Shown here: piece by piece, positions 1-5,083 of the stretch
Numbering within the stretch: the first letter of the stretch is position 1
Layout: each line of letters begins with the position of its first letter
Source: an uncultured Clostridia bacterium
GTDB lineage: Bacteria; Bacillota; Clostridia; TANB77; CAG-508
Direction of reading: 5' to 3'
Assembly: GCA_944386315.1 (NCBI GenBank)
Contig: CALXAS010000092.1
Location: 1 to 5,206 of the forward strand
Length of the DNA: 5,206 nt
Position numbers and translations under genes: made by a program
The notes under the pieces: model-generated
Databases searched by the model: none
Seen by the model: the letters and a program-made list of their open reading frames with translations, nothing else
What the model was told of the DNA's origin: nothing

Positions 1-1
1 A

Positions 2-70
2 AAATTAAAAGAAAATAAAATTATATCTCGCGAAGGAAATGCCAGAAAAGGAAGATGGATAATATTATAA
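2..70 (+). CDS. C-terminal end of a winged-helix (COG2865/AlbA_2-type) regulator, cut by the window edge
   Basis: Frame 2 is open from the window edge to TAA at 68-70 and encodes 22 residues. Its last part reads NKIISREGNARKGRWIIL. This lines up residue for residue with the end of the broken regulator at 1303-1860 (KKIIERKGTTRKGTWIIK), sharing the KII-x-R-x-G-x-x-RKG-x-WII pattern. In that family the segment is the wing of a C-terminal winged-helix DNA-binding domain behind an ATP-binding module. The two copies differ at most codons, so they are paralogues rather than a recent duplication. The gene runs tail to tail with the minus-strand gene at 74-466, with three bases between the stop codons. 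The call rests on a short match, so the domain is fairly likely but the full protein is unseen. Confidence 0.62.
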   Translation, partial: KLKENKIISREGNARKGRWIIL

Positions 71-73
71 ATG

Positions 74-466
74 TTATTTAGCTATAGTACACTCTGCAAA
101 AGATGATTTAAGAATATCTGGTTCTGTAAAAATTGCTGTATAATCAACATAGAAAGTGCCATCATTCTTCATTTTCAATGCATCTCCTGGCTGAGGCATA
201 TCTCCTACAATATTTTTTGTGGGTACATAATAAATCTTCTTTTTATTATAATCAAAGCAAGTAGCAAAATCGTTATCTATTTCCGCACAAGTTAAAATTG
301 TGTAACGGTTTAATGATGGAAGCAGACTAGCAGATTGTAATTTAGTAAGGTAATCTTGTAGTTCATGAATAAAGGTATCTATAACAGAGCCATTTATTTT
401 ATCATGGATAGATTTATCTAAGCCATCAATGGCATTATTAAGTGTACTTAAAAAATCGTGATTCAA
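74..466 (-). CDS. small hypothetical protein with a DUF3006-like C-terminal half
   Basis: The protein is 130 residues long, counted from a TTG start at 466-464. That start lies 8 bases after a perfect AGGAGG (480-475). A GTG at 475-473 is in frame and would add three residues, but it overlaps the Shine-Dalgarno itself and cannot be used with it. Residues 1-50 look helical (FLSTLNNAIDGLDKSIHDK...). Residues 54-110 look like a small beta domain: RYTILTCAEIDNDFATCFDY, then KKKIYYVP, then GDMPQPGDALKMKNDGTFYVD. The order (an 'x-D-x-DFA-x-C' strand, a 'I-x-x-VP' strand, then 'PGD-x-L') resembles the small DUF3006 proteins of Bacillota, whose function is unknown. There is no signal peptide or membrane segment, so it is probably cytoplasmic. 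It is transcribed alone from the promoter at 568-540. That it is a real gene is well supported; the family call is tentative. Confidence 0.75.
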   Translation of the reverse strand: MNHDFLSTLNNAIDGLDKSIHDKINGSVIDTFIHELQDYLTKLQSASLLPSLNRYTILTCAEIDNDFATCFDYNKKKIYYVPTKNIVGDMPQPGDALKMKNDGTFYVDYTAIFTEPDILKSSFAECTIAK

Positions 467-474
467 TAAAAACA

Positions 475-480
475 CCTCCT
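475..480 (-). promoter_or_regulatory. Shine-Dalgarno AGGAGG that sets the TTG start at 466
   Basis: The minus strand reads AGGAGG, then an 8-base spacer, then TTG at 466. The spacing is ideal and decides between this TTG and the overlapping GTG at 475. Confidence 0.85.
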
Positions 481-539
481 ACTTTTAAAATTTATGGGAG
501 AACATAAAAGAAATAAAAAAATAGAAAATAATTAAGTAT

Positions 540-568
540 ATTTTAAAAAGCTAATTATAAAAAGTCAA
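540..568 (-). promoter_or_regulatory. sigma-A-type promoter for the 466-74 gene
   Basis: On the minus strand TTGACT (568-563) is followed by exactly 17 bases and TAAAAT (545-540). These match the housekeeping -35 and -10 consensus at five of six bases each. Transcription would start near 533, giving a leader of about 65 bases before the TTG start. The AT-rich background produces -10-like hexamers easily, but the -35 and the spacing make this one credible. Confidence 0.62.
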
Positions 569-660
569 TATAATTCACAAAAAAATTACAAAAGTTACAA
601 AAAATTAGTTACTGTTCAGACTAGATAAAAAATAAAAATAGTTGTCTACAGAATATTACA

Positions 661-704
661 GAGTTTGTAACACTAAAGAAATATTAGTGTTACAGACTTT
701 TTTT
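661..704 (+). terminator. strong intrinsic terminator reading rightward, with no visible gene to terminate
   Basis: TGTAACACTAA (666-676) and TTAGTGTTACA (684-694) form a perfect 11-bp stem with a 7-base loop. It can extend outward to 661/699 with two G-T pairs. Seven T residues follow (698-704). The T-tract is on the plus strand only. The nearest upstream gene runs the other way, so the terminator may end an undetected short RNA, or may be a read-through block at the left end of the IS66-derived piece that starts at 750. Confidence 0.72.
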
Positions 705-713
705 CATTAATGG

Positions 714-744
714 TATATAATACCTTTAGTGAAAGGTTGGTGAT
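714..744 (+). promoter_or_regulatory. probable -10 element and weak ribosome binding site before 750
   Basis: TATATAAT (714-721), preceded by TGG, resembles an extended -10 box. No convincing -35 is seen; the right place for it falls inside the terminator stem. A GGTGAT (739-744) that can pair with the 16S 3' end lies 5 bases before the ATG at 750. This would be the transposase's own weak start region, now driving the chimeric gene. Confidence 0.38.
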
Positions 745-749
745 AAATT

Positions 750-1004
750 ATGGCAAAATCAGATTATTCAAAAGATTTATTCAAACAAGTACAAGAACTA
801 ATGTTAAAATGTGATAATTTATCAAGTGAAGTAAAAACCATAGAAAAAAGAACAGAAAAGAAATTCAAAAAACAAATAAAAGAAATGAAGCAACAATATG
901 AAGAAAAGATAGACCAATTAGAAAATAGAGTATCATATTTAGAAAAAGAAAATCAAAAATTAAAAGATGATAATGATAGATTAAAAAAACAAATAAATAA
1001 TGAT
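750..1004 (+). mobile_element. 5' fragment of an IS66-family transposase gene (N-terminal coiled coil)
   Basis: The first 85 codons encode MAKSDYSKDLFKQVQELM, then a long Lys/Glu-rich coiled coil (about residues 22-80), ending RLKKQINND. Clostridial IS66-family transposases begin this way, and there the coiled coil leads into an 'INN-x-SSNSS-x-PPS' linker, a zinc-binding segment and the DDE catalytic domain. None of those follow. At residue 86 the sequence switches to a different family (RKTDKLTLAG...). Only the head of the transposase remains, so the element cannot move itself. The terminator and -10-like site just upstream may be remnants of its left end; I could not identify its terminal inverted repeat. 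Confidence 0.68.
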
Positions 1005-1313
1005 AGAAAAACAGACAAATTAACTTTAGCAGGACTTTTAATGCTTGGAAAGGTACAAGATATAATTCAAGTAAGACCAAATTATTTTCTAGATTATAGA
1101 GAAATAGAAGACGCAACTACTACTGAGAGATGGTCACATAGAATTACATCATCAGCAGACGAAGAGTGGGCAGGAAATTTATGGGGATTTTTTAATAAAA
1201 TAGTAAATAGGTTGACAGCAGATATTGAAGTTCCATTTGCATTAGATAAAAATATGATGAGAATCAATGATACAGATGTTCATAAAAGTGTGAGAGAGCG
1301 GACTTGCAAATAG
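750..1313 (+). CDS. chimeric reading frame: IS66 transposase head fused to part of a COG2865-type ATP-binding regulator
   Basis: The frame is 187 residues long. Residues 1-85 are the IS66 coiled-coil head. Residues 86-180 (KLTLAGLLMLGK, then NYFLDYRE, RWSHRITS, WAGNLWGFF, NRLTADIEVPF) match the segment that in COG2865-type proteins links the N-terminal Schlafen-like AlbA_2 domain to the GHKL-type ATP-binding domain. The frame then breaks within VHKSVRE and ends after seven out-of-frame residues at TAG 1311-1313. The native AlbA_2 domain is missing, replaced by the transposase head. If translated, the product would be a coiled coil plus an incomplete middle domain, with no ATP-binding or DNA-binding part. 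It is best regarded as the 5' part of one pseudogene reaching 1860. Confidence 0.6.
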   Translation: MAKSDYSKDLFKQVQELMLKCDNLSSEVKTIEKRTEKKFKKQIKEMKQQYEEKIDQLENRVSYLEKENQKLKDDNDRLKKQINNDRKTDKLTLAGLLMLGKVQDIIQVRPNYFLDYREIEDATTTERWSHRITSSADEEWAGNLWGFFNKIVNRLTADIEVPFALDKNMMRINDTDVHKSVRERTCK

Positions 1314-1860
1314 TCTTATTCATGCCGACTACTCTGAAAGTGGTAGCATAGTAATTGAAAAAGGAGAGGATTATTTTAAATTTTCAAATCCTGGTAATTC
1401 AAGAATACCAATTGATATTGCTATGAAAGGTGGAAGAAGTGATCCAAGAAATGTAATTTTACATCAAATGTTTTCGTATTTAGGATATGGAGAAAGAGCG
1501 GGCTCTGGATTATATATGATTAGTACAGTATGGAAAGATAAGAATTGGATTAAGCCAGAAATGGAAGATGAGTTAAATCCGAATAGGACAATATTAACTT
1601 TATATATGAGAAAAAATAAAAGTTACTCAAATGATTACCCAAATAGTTACCCAAATAATTACCCAAATGAGTTAATTAAAATTCAAGTGAAAATATTGGA
1701 AATAATAAAATCAAATCCTACAATTAGTGTAAAACAAATCAGTGAATTGGTTAATGAGATTAAATATGATGCTGTAAGGTGGAATATAGCAGAAATGAAA
1801 AAGAAAAAGATAATAGAAAGAAAAGGTACAACAAGAAAAGGAACTTGGATTATAAAATAA
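1303..1860 (+). pseudogene. rear part of the same COG2865-type regulator: GHKL ATP-binding domain plus winged helix, out of frame with its start
   Basis: From 1303 frame 1 reads LANSLIHADYSESGSIVIEK, directly continuing the family's 'VREALxNxLIHADY' motif. The upstream part is in frame 3, so one extra base lies around 1296-1302. The Asn of LANS and the FSNPG segment are the N-box and G1-like motifs of the ATP-binding fold. SDPRNVILHQMFSYLGYGERAGSGL is the usual following block. A Tyr-Pro-Asn-rich linker leads to a C-terminal winged helix (about 1667-1857: KILEIIKSNPTISVKQISELV...WIIK). The ATG at 1423 lies inside the conserved region and has no Shine-Dalgarno, so it is not a likely start. The intact family is thought to regulate transcription, and AlbA_2-type proteins also occur near defence genes; this copy should be inactive unless the frameshift is bypassed or is an error. 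Confidence 0.75.
1621..1668 (+). repeat. four tandem 12-base repeats encoding an (N/S)-x-YPN linker
   Basis: AGTTACTCAAAT, GATTACCCAAAT, AGTTACCCAAAT and AATTACCCAAAT follow head to tail. They encode SYSN-DYPN-SYPN-NYPN, a flexible linker between the ATP-binding and winged-helix parts. The unit is a multiple of three, so gain or loss of copies keeps frame. The first copy differs by T for C, giving Ser instead of Pro. Confidence 0.88.
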
Positions 1861-1878
1861 AATTAAGGTAATAATTCT

Positions 1879-1937
1879 AATTGTGCAACTGTGGTTGCCA
1901 AATTAGGATATATAATTATCCAGACATCTACACAATT
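1879..1937 (+). other. possible folded RNA: two hairpins enclosed by an outer stem
   Basis: AATTGT (1879-1884) can pair with ACAATT (1932-1937). Between them lie GCAAC-TGTG-GTTGC (1885-1898) and GGATA-TATAAT-TATCC (1906-1921). Together these make a compact three-way junction of about 60 bases, and a terminator follows 7 bases later. I do not recognise a known riboswitch consensus; the conserved purine, TPP and SAM core sequences are absent. In sequence this AT-rich, stems of 5-6 bp can arise by chance. It is listed because four complementary pieces nest without conflict. Confidence 0.3.
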
Positions 1938-1944
1938 CAAAATT

Positions 1945-1990
1945 AAAAATCGTTTTTAGATTAAAAATATCTAAAGCGATTTTTTTCTTT
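1945..1990 (+). terminator. intrinsic terminator after the broken regulator
   Basis: AAAAATCG...TTTAGAT (1945-1961) pairs with ATCTAAA...CGATTTTT (1969-1984), with a small internal loop (TT against G) and a 7-base loop. The right arm runs into T-rich sequence ending about 1990. It separates the pseudogene from the radical SAM gene, which has its own -10-like site downstream. Confidence 0.72.
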
Positions 1991-2032
1991 TCTAAAAACA
2001 TTTTCGTTCATGATTAGTTCATAATTCCCCTA

Positions 2033-2074
2033 TATAATTCAAAAAATAACAAAATTCGACAAAAAAGAAGGAGG
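2033..2074 (+). promoter_or_regulatory. -10 box and strong Shine-Dalgarno of the radical SAM gene
   Basis: TATAAT at 2033-2038 is a perfect -10 box, but no good -35 lies at 16-18 bases; TTCATG at 2007-2012 is 20 bases away. AAGGAGG at 2068-2074 sits 8 bases before the ATG at 2083 and firmly supports that start. The implied leader is about 40 bases. Confidence 0.58.
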
Positions 2075-2082
2075 AAAAGAAA

Positions 2083-3203
2083 ATGGGAGCAGTAAAAGAA
2101 AAAGCACAAGAAATAGCAATTAAACAAGCACTAAAGGAGATTAGAAAAAATCCAAAAGAAAATTTACCTAAATTATTACAATTCGTAGAAAAAATGGATA
2201 AGGAGGGAATGTGGAAAAAGCAATATGACTTTATGGAAGAAGTAGTTTCAAACCCAGAGAATAATTGGTACCAATACATTATGGGATTGTTAAATGACAT
2301 CGACGAAAAAGTATTAGAAAAATTTATTTGTAACTTTATCGTTAATTCAGCCATAAAAGGAATTGCCAAAACAAACGAAGTAAAGGAAAGAGAAGGCTGT
2401 GGAATACCATGGGCTATTGTAATGAATCCTACTACAGCATGTAATATGAAGTGTACAGGTTGTTGGGCAGCTGAATACGGAAAAAGCCTAAATTTAGGAT
2501 TAGAAACAATGGATAAAATAGTAACACAAGGAAAAGAATTAGGAACTTATTGGTATCTATTTACAGGAGGAGAGCCATTAGTAAAAAAGAGGAAATATTA
2601 ACTTTATGTAGAAAACATTCCGATTGTATATTTGTTGCTTTTACCAATGCAACATTGATAGATGAAGAATTTGCTAAACAAGTAAGAGAAGTAGGAAACC
2701 TTTCTTTCTCTATTAGTGTAGAAGGAACTGAGGAGAGCACAGATGCCAGAAGAGGAAAAGGTACTTACCAAAAAGTAATGAAAGCAATGGATATTCTAAA
2801 GAAAGGCGGATGTATAGCAGGAGGAAAACATTATATGCATATTAATGCAAATGGAGATGTAGAGCCATGCGTATTCATCCATTATTCTAATGCAAACATT
2901 AAAGATATGGATTTGTTAGATACATTAAAACAACCAATTTTTAGAGAATATCAAAAGAACCAACCATTCCATGATAACTTATTAAGACCATGTCCTTTAT
3001 TAGACAATTCTGGAAAACTAGCAGAAATGGTACATAAATGTGGGGCACATTCTACAGATTTATTACATCCAGAAGATGTAGATAGTTTATGCGCAAAATG
3101 TCAAAAAATCTCAAAAGAGTGGGGAGAAACAGCAGATAAATTATGGGAAACAGACCCAAGAAGAAAAGAAGTAGAAGATAAAATTCAAGATTTTAGATGC
3201 TAA
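2083..3203 (+). pseudogene. radical SAM protein with SPASM-like C-terminus, split by a -1 frame change and carrying an internal deletion
   Basis: The first frame (2083-2601) encodes an N-terminal helical region, then TTACNMKCTGCWAAEYGK with Cys120, Cys124 and Cys127 of the CxxxCxxC motif. These ligate the 4Fe-4S cluster that cleaves S-adenosylmethionine. The TGGEP motif (residues 161-165) contacts SAM. The frame then stops at TAA 2599-2601. The protein continues one frame back from about 2589 (EEILTLCRKHSDCIFVAFTNATLIDEEF, then ISVEGTEESTDARRGKGTY) to 3203. The change falls on A AAA AAG at 2583-2589. After MDILKK (about 2805) the sequence jumps to GGCIAGGKHYMHINANGDVEPC. Relatives I recall have roughly 85 more residues there, covering later strands of the barrel. 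The Cys-rich tail (GDVEPC, RPCPLLDN, CGAHSTD, CAKC) resembles a SPASM-type auxiliary cluster domain. The substrate is unknown. The ATG at 2550 is internal to the overlap and not a real start. Two lesions make loss of function likely. Confidence 0.78.
2583..2589 (+). other. A AAA AAG slippery heptamer at the radical SAM frame junction
   Basis: In the upstream frame the codons are GTA AAA AAG AGG, so the heptamer is in the X XXY YYZ phase required for -1 slippage. A -1 slip gives GAG GAA ATA, exactly the continuation of the protein. An AGGAGG at 2565-2570, part of the TGGEP codons, lies 12 bases upstream; E. coli dnaX uses a similar internal Shine-Dalgarno about 10 bases before the same heptamer. 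I see no strong stem-loop just downstream. Loss of one A from a run of seven explains the sequence equally well. Confidence 0.5.
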
Positions 3204-3259
3204 AAAAGAAAAAATAGTGTATACTAAAAGAAGTAACAAAGAAAAATAAGCACTGTTTA

Positions 3260-3300
3260 GCTACCATAAAAAGTAGCAGGAAAAAAGCTGGAAGAAAGGA
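3260..3300 (+). promoter_or_regulatory. metK leader: small hairpin and ribosome binding site
   Basis: The 105 bases between the radical SAM gene and metK hold a hairpin GCTAC (3260-3264) / GTAGC (3273-3277) without a T-tract, and AAAGGA (3295-3300) placed 8 bases before ATG 3309. TATACT at 3220-3225 could be a -10 box but lacks a convincing -35. No terminator separates the two genes, so co-transcription is possible. I do not see the conserved core of a SAM-I riboswitch, and the space is short for one with its terminator. Confidence 0.5.
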
Positions 3301-3308
3301 AGCAAAAA

Positions 3309-4418
3309 ATGAAAAACTATATTTTTACCTCAGAGAGTGTAACAGAAGGGCATCCAGATAAAGTATGTGATAGTATCTCTGATAGCATATTAGATGCTTG
3401 CTTAGAACAAGATAAAGAGTCTAGAGTGGCAGTAGAAACATTCGGATCTAAAAATCAAGTAGTCATTGCTGGACAAATTACCACAAAAGCACAAATAGAT
3501 ATAGAAAAAATTGCAAGAGAAACAATAAAAGAAATTGGATATGATAACGAAGCTACAGATATGGACTATAGAACTTGCAAAATAGAAGTCAATGTAACCA
3601 AACAAAGTCCGGATATTGCGCTGGGAGTAGACGTAGGAGGAGCAGGAGACCAAGGCATTATGTTTGGGTATGCCTGTGACGAAACAGAAGAATATATGCC
3701 ATATGCCATAGCAATGGCACACAAATTATCCTATCAACTAACAAAAGCAAGAAAAACAGGAGAAATTCCTTATTTAAGACCGGATGGAAAAACACAAGTA
3801 ACTGTAGAATATGAAAACGATAGACCAAAAAGAATAGAAGCAATTTTAATATCTACACAACATAAGCCAGAAGTAGCCATAGAAACCTTAAGAGAAGATA
3901 TCAAGCAAAAAGTAATAAACAAAGTAATTCCTTCTGGAATGATGGACGAAAATACAAAAATCTACATCAATCCTACAGGAAGATTTGTGATTGGAGGGCC
4001 ATTAGGAGATACAGGGCTAACAGGAAGAAAAATTATAGTAGATACTTATGGAGGATATGCTAGACATGGAGGAGGAGCTTTTTCAGGAAAAGATGCCACA
4101 AAAGTAGATAGAACCGCTAGCTACATGCTTCGTCATATTGCTAAAAATATAGTAGCAAATGGATATGCTGCAAAATGTGAAATCCAAATTTCCTATGGAA
4201 TAGGAATGGAAGAACCAATTTCTATGTATATTAATACCTTCGGAACAGGAAAGAAAACAGAAGAAGAATTGTTAAAAATGATAAAAGAAAAATTTGATTT
4301 AACGCCAAAAGGAATGATAGAGTACTTAAGCTTAAAAGAACCAATTTATAAAAAGACGACCAATTATGGTCATTTTGGAAAAGATAATAGCACGTGGGAA
4401 AAAATTATTGAACTTTAG
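3309..4418 (+). CDS. metK: S-adenosylmethionine synthetase (methionine adenosyltransferase)
   Basis: The enzyme joins methionine and ATP to give S-adenosylmethionine, releasing phosphate and pyrophosphate. It acts in the cytoplasm, normally as a tetramer with active sites between subunits. The signatures are clear: ESVTEGHPDK (His15, Asp17), VETF with Glu43, GAGDQG (111-116), RPDGKTQ (Asp159, Lys161), GGPLGDTGLTGRK (229-241), GGGAFSGKD (254-262) and KVDR (Lys265, Asp267). Each catalytic position matches the E. coli enzyme. The ending YGHFGK...WEK is also typical, so the protein is complete. At 369 residues it is somewhat shorter than the common 380-400. GGPLGD has Leu where His or Gln is usual. 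ATG 3309 follows an AAAGGA site at 8 bases. It is the one intact gene of known function here and supplies the cofactor for radical SAM enzymes and methyltransferases. Confidence 0.97.
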   Translation: MKNYIFTSESVTEGHPDKVCDSISDSILDACLEQDKESRVAVETFGSKNQVVIAGQITTKAQIDIEKIARETIKEIGYDNEATDMDYRTCKIEVNVTKQSPDIALGVDVGGAGDQGIMFGYACDETEEYMPYAIAMAHKLSYQLTKARKTGEIPYLRPDGKTQVTVEYENDRPKRIEAILISTQHKPEVAIETLREDIKQKVINKVIPSGMMDENTKIYINPTGRFVIGGPLGDTGLTGRKIIVDTYGGYARHGGGAFSGKDATKVDRTASYMLRHIAKNIVANGYAAKCEIQISYGIGMEEPISMYINTFGTGKKTEEELLKMIKEKFDLTPKGMIEYLSLKEPIYKKTTNYGHFGKDNSTWEKIIEL

Positions 4419-4419
4419 G

Positions 4420-4448
4420 TGCAATTAAGGGACGTTCTTTAAATTGCA
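4420..4448 (+). repeat. inverted repeat between metK and the kinase remnant
   Basis: TGCAATT (4420-4426) and AATTGCA (4442-4448) are perfect complements, 15 bases apart. The interior is AAGGGACGTTCTTTA. No T-tract follows, so this is not a normal terminator. It lies just where the histidine kinase has lost its 5' half. The interior resembles a GGGACGGTTCT-like motif I associate with small palindromic repeats in Clostridia, so it may be the scar of a small element. That last point is recollection only. Confidence 0.42.
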
Positions 4449-4659
4449 GAACTTATTCTATCATTATGGAGACAAAAAAACTTAAAAGTACAAGTAGACT
4501 TAATAGAAATACCTTTTATACGGAGACGAAGACTTTATTTATCAGGTATGGATGAATTTAATAGATAATGCCATCAAATTCTCAAAAGACCAGGGAAAAA
4601 TAGAAATAAAAATGCAAGAAAGAGGAGATAAAATAAGAGTAGAAATAAAAGATGAAGGA

Positions 4660-4909
4660 GAAGAATATACATCAGGAGTAAATAGTATAGATAAAGAAGA
4701 AATAAGTAGGAAATATTACAATAAAGCAAGAAGAATAAAAAGAGGGTTATTTAAAACAAATAGTGGAAAAATAATAAATGCAGATATAAATGGAAGCTTA
4801 AATATCTTAAGAAAATATATAAAAGAAATGTTTAGTCCAGACCTAGAAATAGCGATGGGTATTGGTCGAGAACAACGACCATTAAAGAAAAGGGTTGCCT
4901 ATTTGTTCT
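4660..4909 (+). mobile_element. tnpB: 3' fragment of an IS200/IS605-type tnpB inserted in the kinase gene
   Basis: The frame from the kinase half passes at about 4660 into EEYTSGVNSIDKEE, KARRIKRGLFKTNSGKIINADINGSLNILRKYI. This is the C-terminal signature of TnpB proteins of the 'YTSxTSFLD...RIKRGLFK...NADVNGS' type. The Asp of NADINGS (codon at 4783-4785) corresponds to the last RuvC catalytic acid. TnpB is the RNA-guided nuclease of these elements and an ancestor-like relative of Cas12. Only about 83 of roughly 370-400 residues remain, so the nuclease is dead. The left end, including any tnpA, is gone along with some kinase codons, while the right edge is sharp at about 4909/4910. Confidence 0.75.
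4863..4909 (+). ncRNA. candidate 3' part of a TnpB omegaRNA scaffold (hairpin plus pseudoknot) at the element's right end
   Basis: TGGTCG (4863-4868) and CGACCA (4876-4881) form a 6-bp stem with loop AGAACAA (4869-4875). All seven loop bases pair with TTGTTCT at 4903-4909, and that segment ends just where kinase sequence resumes. In IS200/IS605 elements the omegaRNA covers the tnpB 3' end and the right end, contains a pseudoknot, and is followed directly by the guide taken from flanking DNA. Here the guide would begin at 4910, inside the kinase gene. This is an inference from structure and position; transcription is not shown. Confidence 0.5.
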
Positions 4910-5083
4910 CAAGTAGATCATTCGCGCTCCGAAGAAGGAAGTGGTTTAGGACTAGCTATTGTTAAAAGAATTGTAGAGTTGTCAGAAGGAAGCATAGAAG
5001 TAGAAAGCGAAAAAGGAAAAGGAAGTAATTTTATAGTAGAACTTCCTTTAGAAAAAGAAACAGAAAAAATTGTTATAAAATAA

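Larger units (their letters stand above)
4443..5083 (+). pseudogene. decayed sensor histidine kinase: only the ATP-binding domain remains, interrupted by tnpB debris
   Basis: Three frames together rebuild the C-terminal catalytic domain of a two-component sensor kinase. Frame 3 (4443-4517) reads AELILSLWRQKNLKVQVDLIEIPF. After one extra base near 4518, frame 1 (4519-4659) reads YGDEDFIYQVWMNLIDNAIKFSKDQGKIEI...VEIKDEG, with the N-box Asn residues and the DxG of the G1 box. After the tnpB piece, frame 2 (4910-5083) reads QVDHSRSEEGSGLGLAIVKRIVELSEG...ELPL, the G2 box and end of the domain. Missing are the sensor, membrane segments, phosphoacceptor His domain and about 15-20 residues between G1 and F boxes. 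The ATGs at 4552 and 4895 are internal and lack ribosome binding sites. No partner response regulator is in the window. It cannot work as a kinase. Confidence 0.82.

Noticed and set aside
865..1116. Minus-strand open frame rich in Leu, Phe and Tyr
   Set aside because: It is the antisense of the Lys/Glu-rich coiled coil and IS66/regulator junction; it has no ribosome binding site and its apparent hydrophobicity is a product of the complementary A-rich codons.
2019..2369. Minus-strand open frame opposite the radical SAM start
   Set aside because: It lies opposite a well-supported gene start with promoter and Shine-Dalgarno, and has no signals of its own.
2550..3203. A separate gene starting at ATG 2550
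   Set aside because: Its first 13 or so residues are out-of-frame reading of the TGGEP region; the conserved protein only begins at the slippery site.
3204..3308. SAM riboswitch before metK
   Set aside because: The location is suggestive, but the conserved SAM-I core and a terminator are absent; only a 5-bp hairpin is present.
3402..3843. Two minus-strand open frames inside metK
   Set aside because: Both lie opposite an unmistakable intact metK and carry no start signals.
4552..4965. A stand-alone protein starting at ATG 4552
   Set aside because: The ATG is the Met of the internal kinase motif QVWMNLIDNA and has no ribosome binding site; the frame is a kinase-TnpB chimera created by insertion.
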